Source of the DNA: Streptomyces sp. NBRC 109706 | GTDB taxonomy: Bacteria; Actinomycetota; Actinomycetes; Streptomycetales; Streptomycetaceae | DNA: 64,000 nucleotides | Direction of reading: 5' to 3' | Assembly: GCF_000974485.1 (NCBI RefSeq) | Contig: NZ_BBOM01000005.1 | Coordinates: 372,001-436,000 of the forward strand | Shown: positions 49,193 through 56,677 of the stretch, one piece after another | Position numbering within the stretch: position 1 is the stretch's first letter | How the letters are laid out: each line of letters begins with the position of its first letter | The notes under the pieces: model-generated | The model's database searches: none | What the model was told of the DNA's origin: nothing | Seen by the model: only the letters and a program-made list of their open reading frames with translations | Made by a program: the position numbers and the translations under genes

Positions 49193-50668
49193 TCAACGGT
49201 CGTCGCGGCCCTCGGGGTCGGCCGGGGACTCCGTCGCCGATTCGGGCACCGCGGGTTGCACCGGCGCCAGTTCGGCGACGGTGGCGCCGCTGCCGTCGAA
49301 TCCGGCTCGGCGATCCGCCTCCTCCTGATAGGCGCGGAGATAGCCCACCACCGTGTTGACCACGGCGACCAGCGGCACGGCGACCACGGCCCCCGGGATG
49401 CCGGCGAGCATCGAGCCGGCGCCGACCGCCAACACCACCGCGAGCGGATGCACCCGCACCATCCGTCCCAGGATGAAGGGCTGCAACACATTGCCCTCGA
49501 TCTGCTGGACCAGCAGCACCACGCCCAGCACCAGCAGCGCGTCGACCACGCCGTTGGTGACCAGCGCGACCAGCACCGCCAGCGCTCCCGAGGCGATCGC
49601 TCCCACCAGGGGGACGAAGGCGGAGAGGAAGACGATCACGGCCAGTGGCACGGCCATCGGCACATCGATGACGAAGAGCCCGATGCCGATGCCGATCGCG
49701 TCGATCAGAGCCACTATCACCGTGCCCCGGACATAGCCGGTGAGCGTGATCCAGGCGCGGGGCCCGGCCCCGGCGACGCTGTCCCTGGCCGCCCTGGGCA
49801 CCAGCCGCAGGAACCACTGCCACACACCGCCGCCGTCATAGAGCAGGAAGAGCACCACAAAGAGCGTCAGACCGGCGCCGGTGAAGAACTGCACCGCGTA
49901 GTTGACGCCTTCGAGGCCGGCCGAGGTCAGCTCGTCGCTGTGGTTCCGTATCCACTCGTTGAGGTCGGTGACCCACTGGTCGAGGTTCTCCTCGGTGATG
50001 TCAAAGGGCAGTTCGAGGACCCAGTCCCGCAGCTCCTCGATGCCCTCCTGCACCTGGTCCACCAGCCGGTCGGAGTTGTCCACCACCTGCCAGACCACGA
50101 ACCAGCCGATCAGGCCCATCACTCCGAAGCCGCCGAAGGCCGTGACCGCGGTGGCGGCGCCTCCGCTGAAGCCCATCCGCTTGAGCCAGCCGACGAACGG
50201 CTGGAGCAGCGCGGTGATCAGCAGCCCGGCGGCGAACGAGATCACCAACAGGCTGACCGCGCTCACCACCTGGATCAGCACCCAGATGACCGCGGCCAGC
50301 ACCAGGGCCCGCCAGCCGGCCTCGGCCGCCACCCGGACACCCCACGGGATGGCCGCCGCCGGCTCGGGCCGCCCGGGGGACGCCAGGGGCCCGCCCCCAC
50401 CGGGCGGCTCCCCGCCCCCCGGCGACTGGAGCTTCGGGCCCCCGGCCAACACCGCCTCGCGCGCCCTGCCCCCCAGCGCCTCGCCGGGATCGTCGGCCGG
50501 CGAATCGGAGCGCTCCCGCTGCCGAGCCGCGTATCCGACGGCGGCCGATCCCTGGTCCCCCGCCTCTCGTTCCCTGCGTTCCTGTTCGCGTTCGGCGGCT
50601 GCCCGGAAACCGGACACGCGCGACACCGCACGCGATACCCCGGTCCGCAGCCGACCCAGACGTGACAT
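49193..50668 (-). CDS. AI-2E family transporter
   Basis: 491 aa. A ~110-residue charged cytoplasmic N-terminus, then the family's helices with LVISFAAGLLITALLQPFVGWLKRMGFSGGAATAV, a central extracytoplasmic helical stretch, FFTGAGLTLFVVLFLLYDGG, and the C-terminal signature VFLSAFVPLVGAIASGALAVLVAL and LVQQIEGNVLQPFILGRMVRVHPL. ATG 50668 has GGAGG six bases upstream. Members range from autoinducer-2 exporters to ion antiporters; the substrate here is unknown. Confidence 0.9.
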   Translation of the reverse strand: MSRLGRLRTGVSRAVSRVSGFRAAAEREQERREREAGDQGSAAVGYAARQRERSDSPADDPGEALGGRAREAVLAGGPKLQSPGGGEPPGGGGPLASPGRPEPAAAIPWGVRVAAEAGWRALVLAAVIWVLIQVVSAVSLLVISFAAGLLITALLQPFVGWLKRMGFSGGAATAVTAFGGFGVMGLIGWFVVWQVVDNSDRLVDQVQEGIEELRDWVLELPFDITEENLDQWVTDLNEWIRNHSDELTSAGLEGVNYAVQFFTGAGLTLFVVLFLLYDGGGVWQWFLRLVPRAARDSVAGAGPRAWITLTGYVRGTVIVALIDAIGIGIGLFVIDVPMAVPLAVIVFLSAFVPLVGAIASGALAVLVALVTNGVVDALLVLGVVLLVQQIEGNVLQPFILGRMVRVHPLAVVLAVGAGSMLAGIPGAVVAVPLVAVVNTVVGYLRAYQEEADRRAGFDGSGATVAELAPVQPAVPESATESPADPEGRDDR

Positions 50669-50824
50669 CACTCTCCTCCGCCCCCTGTTTTCACCGCAGT
50701 GCGGGGAATGACGTTACCGCGCGCCGCCGACAGTCGGGGAGCAGCGCGGGCATTCGGGACGTCAGCGATCGCCTTCCCGCGTTCGGCCGCCGAACCGCGA
50801 GGTTCACGAAAGGGGCAGGACGCG

Positions 50825-50860
50825 CGAGATCCCCGCGCCGAGGACGGCACGGGGATCTCG
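50825..50860 (-). terminator. 11-bp hairpin after transglycosylase gene
   Basis: Arms CGAGATCCCCG (50825-50835) and complement (50850-50860), 14-nt loop, 34 nt past the minus-strand stop at 50894. Confidence 0.65.
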
Positions 50861-50893
50861 TGAAGTCGCGCGCCGGGCGCGCCTGGGGACGGC

Positions 50894-51628
50894 TCAGTAC
50901 CAGTGGTTGGCCTGCCAGAACTCCCAGGCACCACACGGGCTGCCGTAGCGGCTCTCCATGTAGTTCACGCCCCAGCGGATCTGGGTGGCCGGGTTGGTCT
51001 GCCAGTCGGCGCCGGCGGACGACATCTTGGAACCCGGCAGCGCCTGCATCAGGCCGTAGGCGCCGGAGGACGGGTTGGTGGCGGTGTGGTTCCAGCCGCT
51101 CTCCCGGTCGACGATGTCGGAGAAGCACTGGAACTGGTCCGCTCCCACGATCTGCCGCGCCATGGCCTGGATCTCGGCCTTGGTGTACGACGACTGCACG
51201 GGGATGTCAGCCGAGGCGCTGGCGCTCTGTGCCGCCTGGGCGGCGCGCTCGGCGGCGGCCTCCCGCTCGGCCTGTTCCGCGGCCTCGCGCTCACGTTCCC
51301 GCTCCGCAGCCTCGTGCCGCTCCTGGGCGTTCTCCGCTGCCGCCACCCGAGCCGCCTCCTGGGCGGCACGGCGGATCTCCGCCTCGGCGGCGGTGGACTG
51401 CGACTCCGCCTGCTGGGTCAACGAGGCGGTGTGCAGCTGGGCATTCGTGCCAGCGGGTATCTCAGCGAGCAGTGTCGCGTCCGCCGCGACAACCCCGATG
51501 TCCTCGACGGGGGCCTGCTGGTCTCCCGAAGCGACACCGACGGCAGCGCCGACGCTGGTCACCGCGGTGGCGGATGCCACCGCGAATCCCCGGACCGAAA
51601 TCCCGGTCACACGGTTTCCTTCCGACAT
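50894..51628 (-). CDS. Secreted lytic-transglycosylase-like protein with coiled coil
   Basis: 244 aa. Signal peptide at the N-terminus (VTGISVRGFAVASATAVTSVGAAVGVASG), then a long Ala/Glu/Arg-rich coiled coil (about residues 80-155). A C-terminal SLT-type domain has RESGWNHTATNPSSGAYGLMQALPGSKMSSAG (catalytic Glu in the RES motif, GLMQ motif) and ends AWEFWQANHWY. It probably cleaves or remodels peptidoglycan in the wall. ATG 51628 was chosen for the signal peptide. A ~570-nt upstream region carries a Crp-like motif. No ydaO-type riboswitch core was found there. Confidence 0.88.
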   Translation of the reverse strand: MSEGNRVTGISVRGFAVASATAVTSVGAAVGVASGDQQAPVEDIGVVAADATLLAEIPAGTNAQLHTASLTQQAESQSTAAEAEIRRAAQEAARVAAAENAQERHEAAEREREREAAEQAEREAAAERAAQAAQSASASADIPVQSSYTKAEIQAMARQIVGADQFQCFSDIVDRESGWNHTATNPSSGAYGLMQALPGSKMSSAGADWQTNPATQIRWGVNYMESRYGSPCGAWEFWQANHWY

Positions 51629-52081
51629 CGTCCACGCGAACGACCACGTGGGCGCAATCGTGCCCCTGACTCGGACCTCCCCTGATACATCGAACAAGGA
51701 GGCGCTGGCCCGGTCGGAGCCCACCGTCTGACGACGGGGACCCACATGGTGCTTCGGGCGGCATACGGCTCGCGACTGTTCAGTTGTGGACTACGTGAGA
51801 CGTAGAACGTGAAACGCAAATCACTGTCTCTGCGGGGCCCTTGGGGGGCTCCACCGCCGTATGCGGGGCCTGACAGAGGCACACACTGCCGGAGACCAAC
51901 ACCGGGAAGCAATTCAGCCCTCTGTGGGAAAGGTCACACGCGGTCGCCCCTTGCCAGCCGCCAAAACCCTCGAAACACCGCCCTGCCTGCGGTTAAGCAT
52001 CACAAAGTGATCACGACGGGGGGAGATCGTCGCACTATCACCCCATTCGCCGGGGCGCGCCCAACTCGCCCGTATTGGGCA

Positions 52082-52110
52082 ACGCACCCGCCGGCTATCG
52101 GCGGGTGCGT
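52082..52110 (-). terminator. 11-bp hairpin downstream of PhoH-like gene
   Basis: Arms ACGCACCCGCC (52082-52092) and complement (52100-52110), 7-nt loop. It is the second of two hairpins after the gene and may act as a backup terminator. Confidence 0.55.
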
Positions 52111-52171
52111 CAGGAAATGCGCCAACTGTCCGTCCAAGGGCCCTTCGCGGTGGATGGCCGTCCACGGCTGA

Positions 52172-52197
52172 CGCGCGCGGACGGCCATCCGCGCGCG
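52172..52197 (-). terminator. 10-bp hairpin directly after PhoH-like stop
   Basis: Arms CGCGCGCGGA (52172-52181) and complement (52188-52197), 6-nt loop, beginning one base past the stop codon (52199-52201). Confidence 0.65.
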
Positions 52198-52198
52198 G

Positions 52199-53536
52199 TC
52201 AGACGCGGCCGTCCTCCAGCATCTCGGTGACCAGGGCGGCGATCGGCGAGCGCTCCGAACGGGTCAGCGTGACATGGGCGAAGAGCGGATGCCCCTTGAG
52301 CTTCTCCACCACGGCGACCACTCCGTCGTAGCGCCCCACCCTGAGGTTGTCCCGCTGGGCCACATCGTGCGTGAGCACCACTCGGGAGCCCTGTCCGATA
52401 CGGGAGAGCACCGTCAACAGCACATTGCGCTCCAGGGACTGTGCCTCGTCCACGATGACGAAGGCATCGTGGAGGGAGCGCCCGCGGATATGGGTGAGCG
52501 GCAGGACCTCCAACATGCCCCGCGACACCACTTCGTCGATGACCTCCCGGGTGGTCACGGCGGAGAGCGTGTCGAAGACAGCCTGAGCCCAGGGGTTCAT
52601 CTTCTCTGCCTCGGTGCCCGGCAGATAGCCCAGATCCTGGCCGCCCACGGCATACAGCGGACGGAACACCATCACCTTGCTGTGCTGTCGGCGCTCCAGC
52701 ACCGCCTCAAGGCCGGCGCACAGGGCCAGCGCCGACTTGCCGGTGCCGGCCCGACCGCCCATCGAGACGATGCCCACCTCGGGGTCGAGCAGCAGGTCGA
52801 GCGCGATGCGCTGCTCGGCACTGCGACCATGGATGCCGAACGCCTCCCGATCCCCGCGCACCAGCCGGACGCTGCCGTCCGGGGCCACCCGGCCCAGGGC
52901 CCGGCCCCGTTCGGAGGAGATCACCAGCCCCGTGTGCACCGGAAGTTCGGCCACCTCGGGGTCGTGGACCGACTCGTTGGCGAAGAGTTCGTCCACCGCC
53001 TCGCCGCCCAGCGTGACCTCTTCGAGGCCGGTCCAGCCGTCGGCGTCGGTGATGGCCAGCTCCGCCCGGTACTCCTCGGCGGCGAGGCCCACCGAGGATG
53101 CCTTGATGCGCAGCGGGAGGTCCTTGGAGACGACCGTGACATCGTGCCCCTCGGCCTGCAGATTGCGGGCGACGGCCAGGATGCGGGAGTCGTTGTCGGC
53201 CAGCCGGCCCCGCTCGTTGAGCATCGCGGGCGGCAGGATCGCCGGGTCCGAGTGGTTCAGCTCGACCCGCAGGGTGCCGCCGAGGTCGCCGATCGGCAGT
53301 GGGGTGTCGAGCCGGCCGTACCGCACCCGGTAGTCGTCCAGGCGCCTGAGCACCTGACGGGCGAAATAGCCCAGCTCCGGGTGGTGTCGCTTCGCCTCCA
53401 ACTCGGAGATCACGACGACGGGCAGGACCACCTCGTGTTCGTCGAACCGGGTGAGTGCCGCGGGGTCGGCGAGCAGGACACTGGTGTCGAGGACGTACAT
53501 GCGCCGGTCATGAGCGCGCTTCTTGCTGATGGCCAC
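52199..53536 (-). CDS. PIN-PhoH family ATPase/ribonuclease
   Basis: 445 aa. The N-terminal PIN nuclease domain ([64 protein letters not shown], with conserved acidic residues) is followed by a PhoH-type P-loop domain ([49 protein letters not shown]). Such proteins unwind and cut RNA. GTG 53536 (start [17 protein letters not shown]) was preferred; a longer frame exists upstream. A 335-nt gap with a strong hairpin separates it from uppS. Confidence 0.92.
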   Translation of the reverse strand: MAISKKRAHDRRMYVLDTSVLLADPAALTRFDEHEVVLPVVVISELEAKRHHPELGYFARQVLRRLDDYRVRYGRLDTPLPIGDLGGTLRVELNHSDPAILPPAMLNERGRLADNDSRILAVARNLQAEGHDVTVVSKDLPLRIKASSVGLAAEEYRAELAITDADGWTGLEEVTLGGEAVDELFANESVHDPEVAELPVHTGLVISSERGRALGRVAPDGSVRLVRGDREAFGIHGRSAEQRIALDLLLDPEVGIVSMGGRAGTGKSALALCAGLEAVLERRQHSKVMVFRPLYAVGGQDLGYLPGTEAEKMNPWAQAVFDTLSAVTTREVIDEVVSRGMLEVLPLTHIRGRSLHDAFVIVDEAQSLERNVLLTVLSRIGQGSRVVLTHDVAQRDNLRVGRYDGVVAVVEKLKGHPLFAHVTLTRSERSPIAALVTEMLEDGRV

Positions 53537-53871
53537 GTGTGGACGAACCCCCTCGGAAGAGGTCGGGAATCGAGGCGCCCAGGGCGCCGGGGGTCTGACG
53601 GCCGGCCCTGGCCCGCACGCACGGGCCCGGCGCCGGGCCTGGTCCATGTCCGTGGTGCGCAAACGGGCCTCCCGGCGGACCGTGCGTCGGCACGGTCCGC
53701 CGTGAATATGCCCGCACACCACACATCTCATGCGACCGTCCGCTCGGACGGACGCTCGAACCACGGCCCCGGCCGGCGTCAACCCACCGCCCCACCGTCA
53801 CCCTGTCCCCGGCATACGTCCACGTATGCCGCCCGGGTCGCCCCGGGCCTGGCGACATACCTCGATGTGGC
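53537..53871. other. Intergenic region between uppS and PhoH-like gene
   Basis: No convincing gene. An open frame on the minus strand reads [12 protein letters not shown] with two Cys pairs and runs into the PhoH-like frame, but it is crossed by the 12-bp hairpin and is not supported. The region should contain the PhoH-like gene's promoter. Confidence 0.4.
53675..53702 (-). terminator. 12-bp hairpin between uppS and PhoH-like gene
   Basis: Arms GGCGGACCGTGC (53675-53686) and complement (53691-53702), GTCG loop. It is 170 nt past the uppS stop and 139 nt before the PhoH-like start: a terminator for uppS or a leader structure of the next gene. Confidence 0.55.
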
Positions 53872-54651
53872 TCAGACGCCGTACCTGCGGTGCCTGGCGG
53901 CATAGTCACGCAGCGCCCGCAGGAAGTCCACCTTGCGGAAGGCGGGCCAGTACACCTCGCAGAAGTAGTACTCGGAATGTGCGCTCTGCCAGAGCATGAA
54001 CCCGGACAGCCGCTGCTCGCCGCTGGTCCTGATCACCAGGTCGGGGTCCGGCTGGCCCCGGGTATAGAGGTGCTCCGAGATGTCCTCGACGGTGAGCCCC
54101 TCCGCCACCTCGGCCAGCGACTGCCCCTCCACCGCCCGCTTGGCCAGCAGCGAGCGGACCGCGTCGGTGATCTCCTGCCGACCGCCGTAGCCCACGGCGA
54201 CGTTGACCAGTATCCCGTCGCGGTCCCCCGCCAGGTCCTCGGCCTCCCGCAGCACCTTGCGCGTGCGCTCGGGCAGCGCCTCGGCCGCGCCGACGTGGTG
54301 CACCCGCCAACGGCCGTCCTCGGCCAGGTCGCGGACCGCGCCCTCGACGACGGAGAGCAGCACCTCAAGCTGCGCCGGCTCCCGGTTGAGGTTGTCCGTG
54401 GACAGCAGCCACAGCGTCACCACCTCGACGTCCGTCTCGGCGCACCAGCCCAGCAGCTCTCTGATCTTGGCCGCGCCCGCCTCGTATCCCTGCTGGGTCC
54501 TGCCGCCCGACGCCTTGGCCCAGCGGCGGTTGCCGTCCAGGATCACCCCGATGTGCTTGGGGGCTCCGGCGGTGTCGAGCCGTCCCTCCACGCGTCGTGC
54601 GTACAGCCTGACGGCCAGTCGCCGCAGCGTCTCGTACAGCCTGTTCCTCAT
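53872..54651 (-). CDS. uppS: Isoprenyl transferase (cis-prenyl diphosphate synthase)
   Basis: 259 aa. Catalytic Asp 39 in ILDGNRRWAK, substrate motifs GYEAGAAKIRELLGWC and STDNLNREPAQLE, and the C-terminal RTSGEQRLSGFMLWQSAHSEYYF with RxSG/E Mg-binding elements. It condenses IPP onto allylic diphosphates to make the polyprenyl lipid carrier for cell-wall synthesis. ATG 54651 has AGAGG upstream. Actinobacteria often have two such enzymes with different product lengths; which one this is cannot be told. Confidence 0.95.
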   Translation of the reverse strand: MRNRLYETLRRLAVRLYARRVEGRLDTAGAPKHIGVILDGNRRWAKASGGRTQQGYEAGAAKIRELLGWCAETDVEVVTLWLLSTDNLNREPAQLEVLLSVVEGAVRDLAEDGRWRVHHVGAAEALPERTRKVLREAEDLAGDRDGILVNVAVGYGGRQEITDAVRSLLAKRAVEGQSLAEVAEGLTVEDISEHLYTRGQPDPDLVIRTSGEQRLSGFMLWQSAHSEYYFCEVYWPAFRKVDFLRALRDYAARHRRYGV

Positions 54652-54775
54652 CGCCTCTGATCCAACCCCTCTTACCCGCTCCCGGTGCCCGGAACTCTAC
54701 TGCCGCCCGGCCGTCCCCCACGCCGACACCGGGGGATCCGGCCAGCCTTGGCACAGCGGGCGGGGCCGGGCGCGG

Positions 54776-54848
54776 ACAGGGAGAGGACAAGCGGAGGAAG
54801 CAGAGGAGGAAGGGGAAAGAAGAGAGAGGAAGAACGGAGACAGAAAGC
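54776..54848. repeat. Homopurine tract
   Basis: About 70 nt of almost pure A/G on the plus strand, just beyond the hairpin that ends the prepilin peptidase operon. On the transcribed minus strand it would read as a C/U-rich tail, resembling a Rho-loading region. Confidence 0.6.
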
Positions 54849-54882
54849 GGGCCGGTCCGTGGGGGGGGTTACGGACCGGCCC
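54849..54882 (-). terminator. 12-bp hairpin after prepilin peptidase gene
   Basis: Arms GGGCCGGTCCGT (54849-54860) and complement (54871-54882), loop of eight G then TT. Starts 61 nt past the stop at 54943 on the minus strand. Confidence 0.75.
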
Positions 54883-54942
54883 GAGGGGGGGTTTCCACCG
54901 TAACGCATCGGACCGTGGGTCGCGCCCACGGCGACAGCTGAA

Positions 54943-55689
54943 TTAACCGGCGAGTCCCGCCACCACCAACGAGCCCAGCGCGCCCAGCGCCATAAAGGGG
55001 CCAAACGGAACGGCGGTCCTACGACTCGCCCGGCCGGTGAGCACCAGAGTCAGCCCGTAACCGGCGGCCAACAGAAAGCCGACAAAGGTGCCGAAGAACA
55101 CATGGTCCCAGCCGTACCAGCCGAGGACCAGCCCGATGGAGGCCGCCAACTTCACGTCACCGAACCCCATGCCCCTGGGGTTGATCAGAAAGAGCAGAAA
55201 GTACACCCCGGTGAGCACCCCGCCGCCGGCGAGGGCGCGCGGCCAACTGCCGTCGGCCCCCGGCAGCAGCGCGCACACCCCCAGGGCGACGGCGAGGGCG
55301 GCGGCCAACGGGAGCGTGAGCACATCCGGCAGCCGCTGCACCGACAGGTCCACCGCCGCCAGCAGCACCAGCGGTGGCACGGCCAGCAGCCACACCGCCA
55401 CCTCGGGCCGATCCCCGACCGCGGCGGCGAGCACCCCGCAGCAGCCGGCGGTCACCACGGCCAGCCGGACGGGCGACCCGCCATAGCGCCGGCCGTCCGC
55501 CGCGGCGCAGCCCGGGCAGCGACCGGGGCCAACCCAGCCGGCCGCGCCCCGCTCCAGGGGGTGACCGGCCGGACAGTCGGAACGCCAGGGCTGCTCGGGC
55601 TCGACGGACAGCCGGTAGCCGGGGCGCACCAACAGCGGTCCGGCCAGCGCACCGAGGCAGCTGGCGACGGCGATCAGCAGGTAGGGCAC
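54943..55689 (-). CDS. Prepilin peptidase (A24 family)
   Basis: 248-aa polytopic membrane aspartic protease. The two catalytic Asp motifs are VDLSVQRLPDVLT and MGFGDVKLA. The N-terminal cytoplasmic part has a degenerate zinc-like pair (SDCPAGH and CPGCAA). About seven helices. It would cleave the Flp-type pilin encoded at 60485-60685 before assembly. GTG 55689 is preferred: VPYLLIAVASC begins the first helix and TACGCT seven bases upstream fits a leaderless start. Flanked on both sides by related GGTCCG hairpins. Confidence 0.88.
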   Translation of the reverse strand: MPYLLIAVASCLGALAGPLLVRPGYRLSVEPEQPWRSDCPAGHPLERGAAGWVGPGRCPGCAAADGRRYGGSPVRLAVVTAGCCGVLAAAVGDRPEVAVWLLAVPPLVLLAAVDLSVQRLPDVLTLPLAAALAVALGVCALLPGADGSWPRALAGGGVLTGVYFLLFLINPRGMGFGDVKLAASIGLVLGWYGWDHVFFGTFVGFLLAAGYGLTLVLTGRASRRTAVPFGPFMALGALGSLVVAGLAG

Positions 55690-56064
55690 GGGCCGAGCGT
55701 ACGGCCTGGTTCCCGCCTCCGGGCGGGGTGCCTGTGGATAGACGCACCGAAGAGATGACAAAACGTCAAGCGGGTCGGTCCGCGCCATTGGGGGGGAGGG
55801 CGGACCGACCCGTCGGGTGGGTCAGACCGGAGCAGGGGGGGTGGCTCACGATCCGCCCGGCCAGCCGTCGCCGGGGTGGGTGTGACGACGCTGGCGCCCA
55901 CGGTGTCGACCAAGGCCAACACGAGGGAACCATACCGCACGCCCCACGACGTCGCTTTTACGGGAACGACGCCTCCGCCGCAGCTCGGACGGGGTGACGG
56001 AGCGGAACGACCACCGTGAACGCACCGCTCCGGGGCGCTGCGCCAGCTCGGCCAGGGCGCGACG
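55690..56064. other. Intergenic region with hairpin
   Basis: No supported gene. It contains the 55772-55811 hairpin and GC-rich sequence between it and the DUF1990-like gene. Promoter of the prepilin peptidase gene presumably lies near 55695-55730. Confidence 0.45.
55772..55811 (-). terminator. 12-bp hairpin upstream of prepilin peptidase gene
   Basis: Arms GGGTCGGTCCGC (55772-55783) and complement (55800-55811), 16-nt loop with a G7 run. It is 254 nt past the DUF1990-like stop. Its sequence and G-rich loop resemble the hairpin at 54849-54882. Confidence 0.55.
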
Positions 56065-56559
56065 TCACCCGGAGCCGAGTCGGCGCAGCGCGCGGCCGTA
56101 GCGGCGGGCGACAAAGCCCCGGACCAGCCGCCCCAACGGGCCGGCGAGCCGCATGTACCAGGCGGCGGGGCGACTGATCGCCGTCACCTCCAGCCACACC
56201 GAACCGTCCGGCCGCCGCTCCAGGACGAAGGCCTCCTCACCCGACTCCGGATGACCGCGCAGCGTGCCATAGGCGAACCCGACCCGATCCGGCTCGGCCA
56301 CGCACCACACCACCCGGCAGGGCGCGCGGAGCAGCCGCAACGGGCCGAGTCGCAACGTGATCACCGCCGTCACATCGGGACCCGCGCGGGGCGTCCCGGC
56401 CTCGACGGGCACCCAGGCCGCCCGGTGCATGCGCCAGTCGAACAGCGCCTCCTCGGCCGCCCGCCACACCTCGGGCCCCCGGCCCAGGCGGGTGCGGTAG
56501 GTCAGCCGGTGCCAACCGGCGGGCGGAACGGCGTCGCCACCGGCGCGCGTCAGGCCCAA
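56065..56559 (-). CDS. DUF1990 (SRPBCC-like) protein
   Basis: 164 aa from TTG 56559. The DUF1990 pattern is visible: PAGWHRLTYRTRLGRGPEVWRAAEEALFDWRMHR, GFAYGTLRGHPESGEEAFVLE, SVWLEVTAISRPAAWYMRLAGPLGRLVRGFVARRY. The usual N-terminal F-x-Y-x-E-L/V-G signature (FSYRELG) lies upstream of this TTG, in frame back to a stop; only a CTG (56589) could start it there. So the true start is probably CTG 56589 or another non-standard codon. Function unknown; family proteins have a steroid-binding-like fold. Confidence 0.78.
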   Translation of the reverse strand: MGLTRAGGDAVPPAGWHRLTYRTRLGRGPEVWRAAEEALFDWRMHRAAWVPVEAGTPRAGPDVTAVITLRLGPLRLLRAPCRVVWCVAEPDRVGFAYGTLRGHPESGEEAFVLERRPDGSVWLEVTAISRPAAWYMRLAGPLGRLVRGFVARRYGRALRRLGSG

Positions 56560-56677
56560 CTCGCGATAGCTGAAAGCCGATGTGGACAGTTGAACTCGTC
56601 ACCCCTCGTTGCCGGTTGATGCCGGATACCTCATAGCATGCACCGTACCGTTCACCGGTTCTCAGGGGGATCGACTC

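Larger units (their letters stand above)
51629..52198. other. Long leader region of the transglycosylase gene
   Basis: No supported gene. The left part (51629-51980) is the 5' flank of the minus-strand transglycosylase gene. It is AT-richer near 51780-51835 and contains GTG-N6-GNCAC at 51924-51937 (within TGTG-N8-CACA). The right part holds two hairpins after the phoH-like gene, listed separately. I searched by eye for GGGAACC-type c-di-AMP riboswitch elements and saw none. Confidence 0.5.

Noticed and set aside
51629..52198. c-di-AMP (ydaO) riboswitch upstream of the transglycosylase
   Set aside because: Such riboswitches often precede actinobacterial wall hydrolases, but the conserved GGGAACC-type core was not found here.
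53537..53735. Small Cys-rich protein [12 protein letters not shown]...
   Set aside because: The frame runs into the PhoH-like gene, is crossed by a 12-bp hairpin and has no ribosome site.
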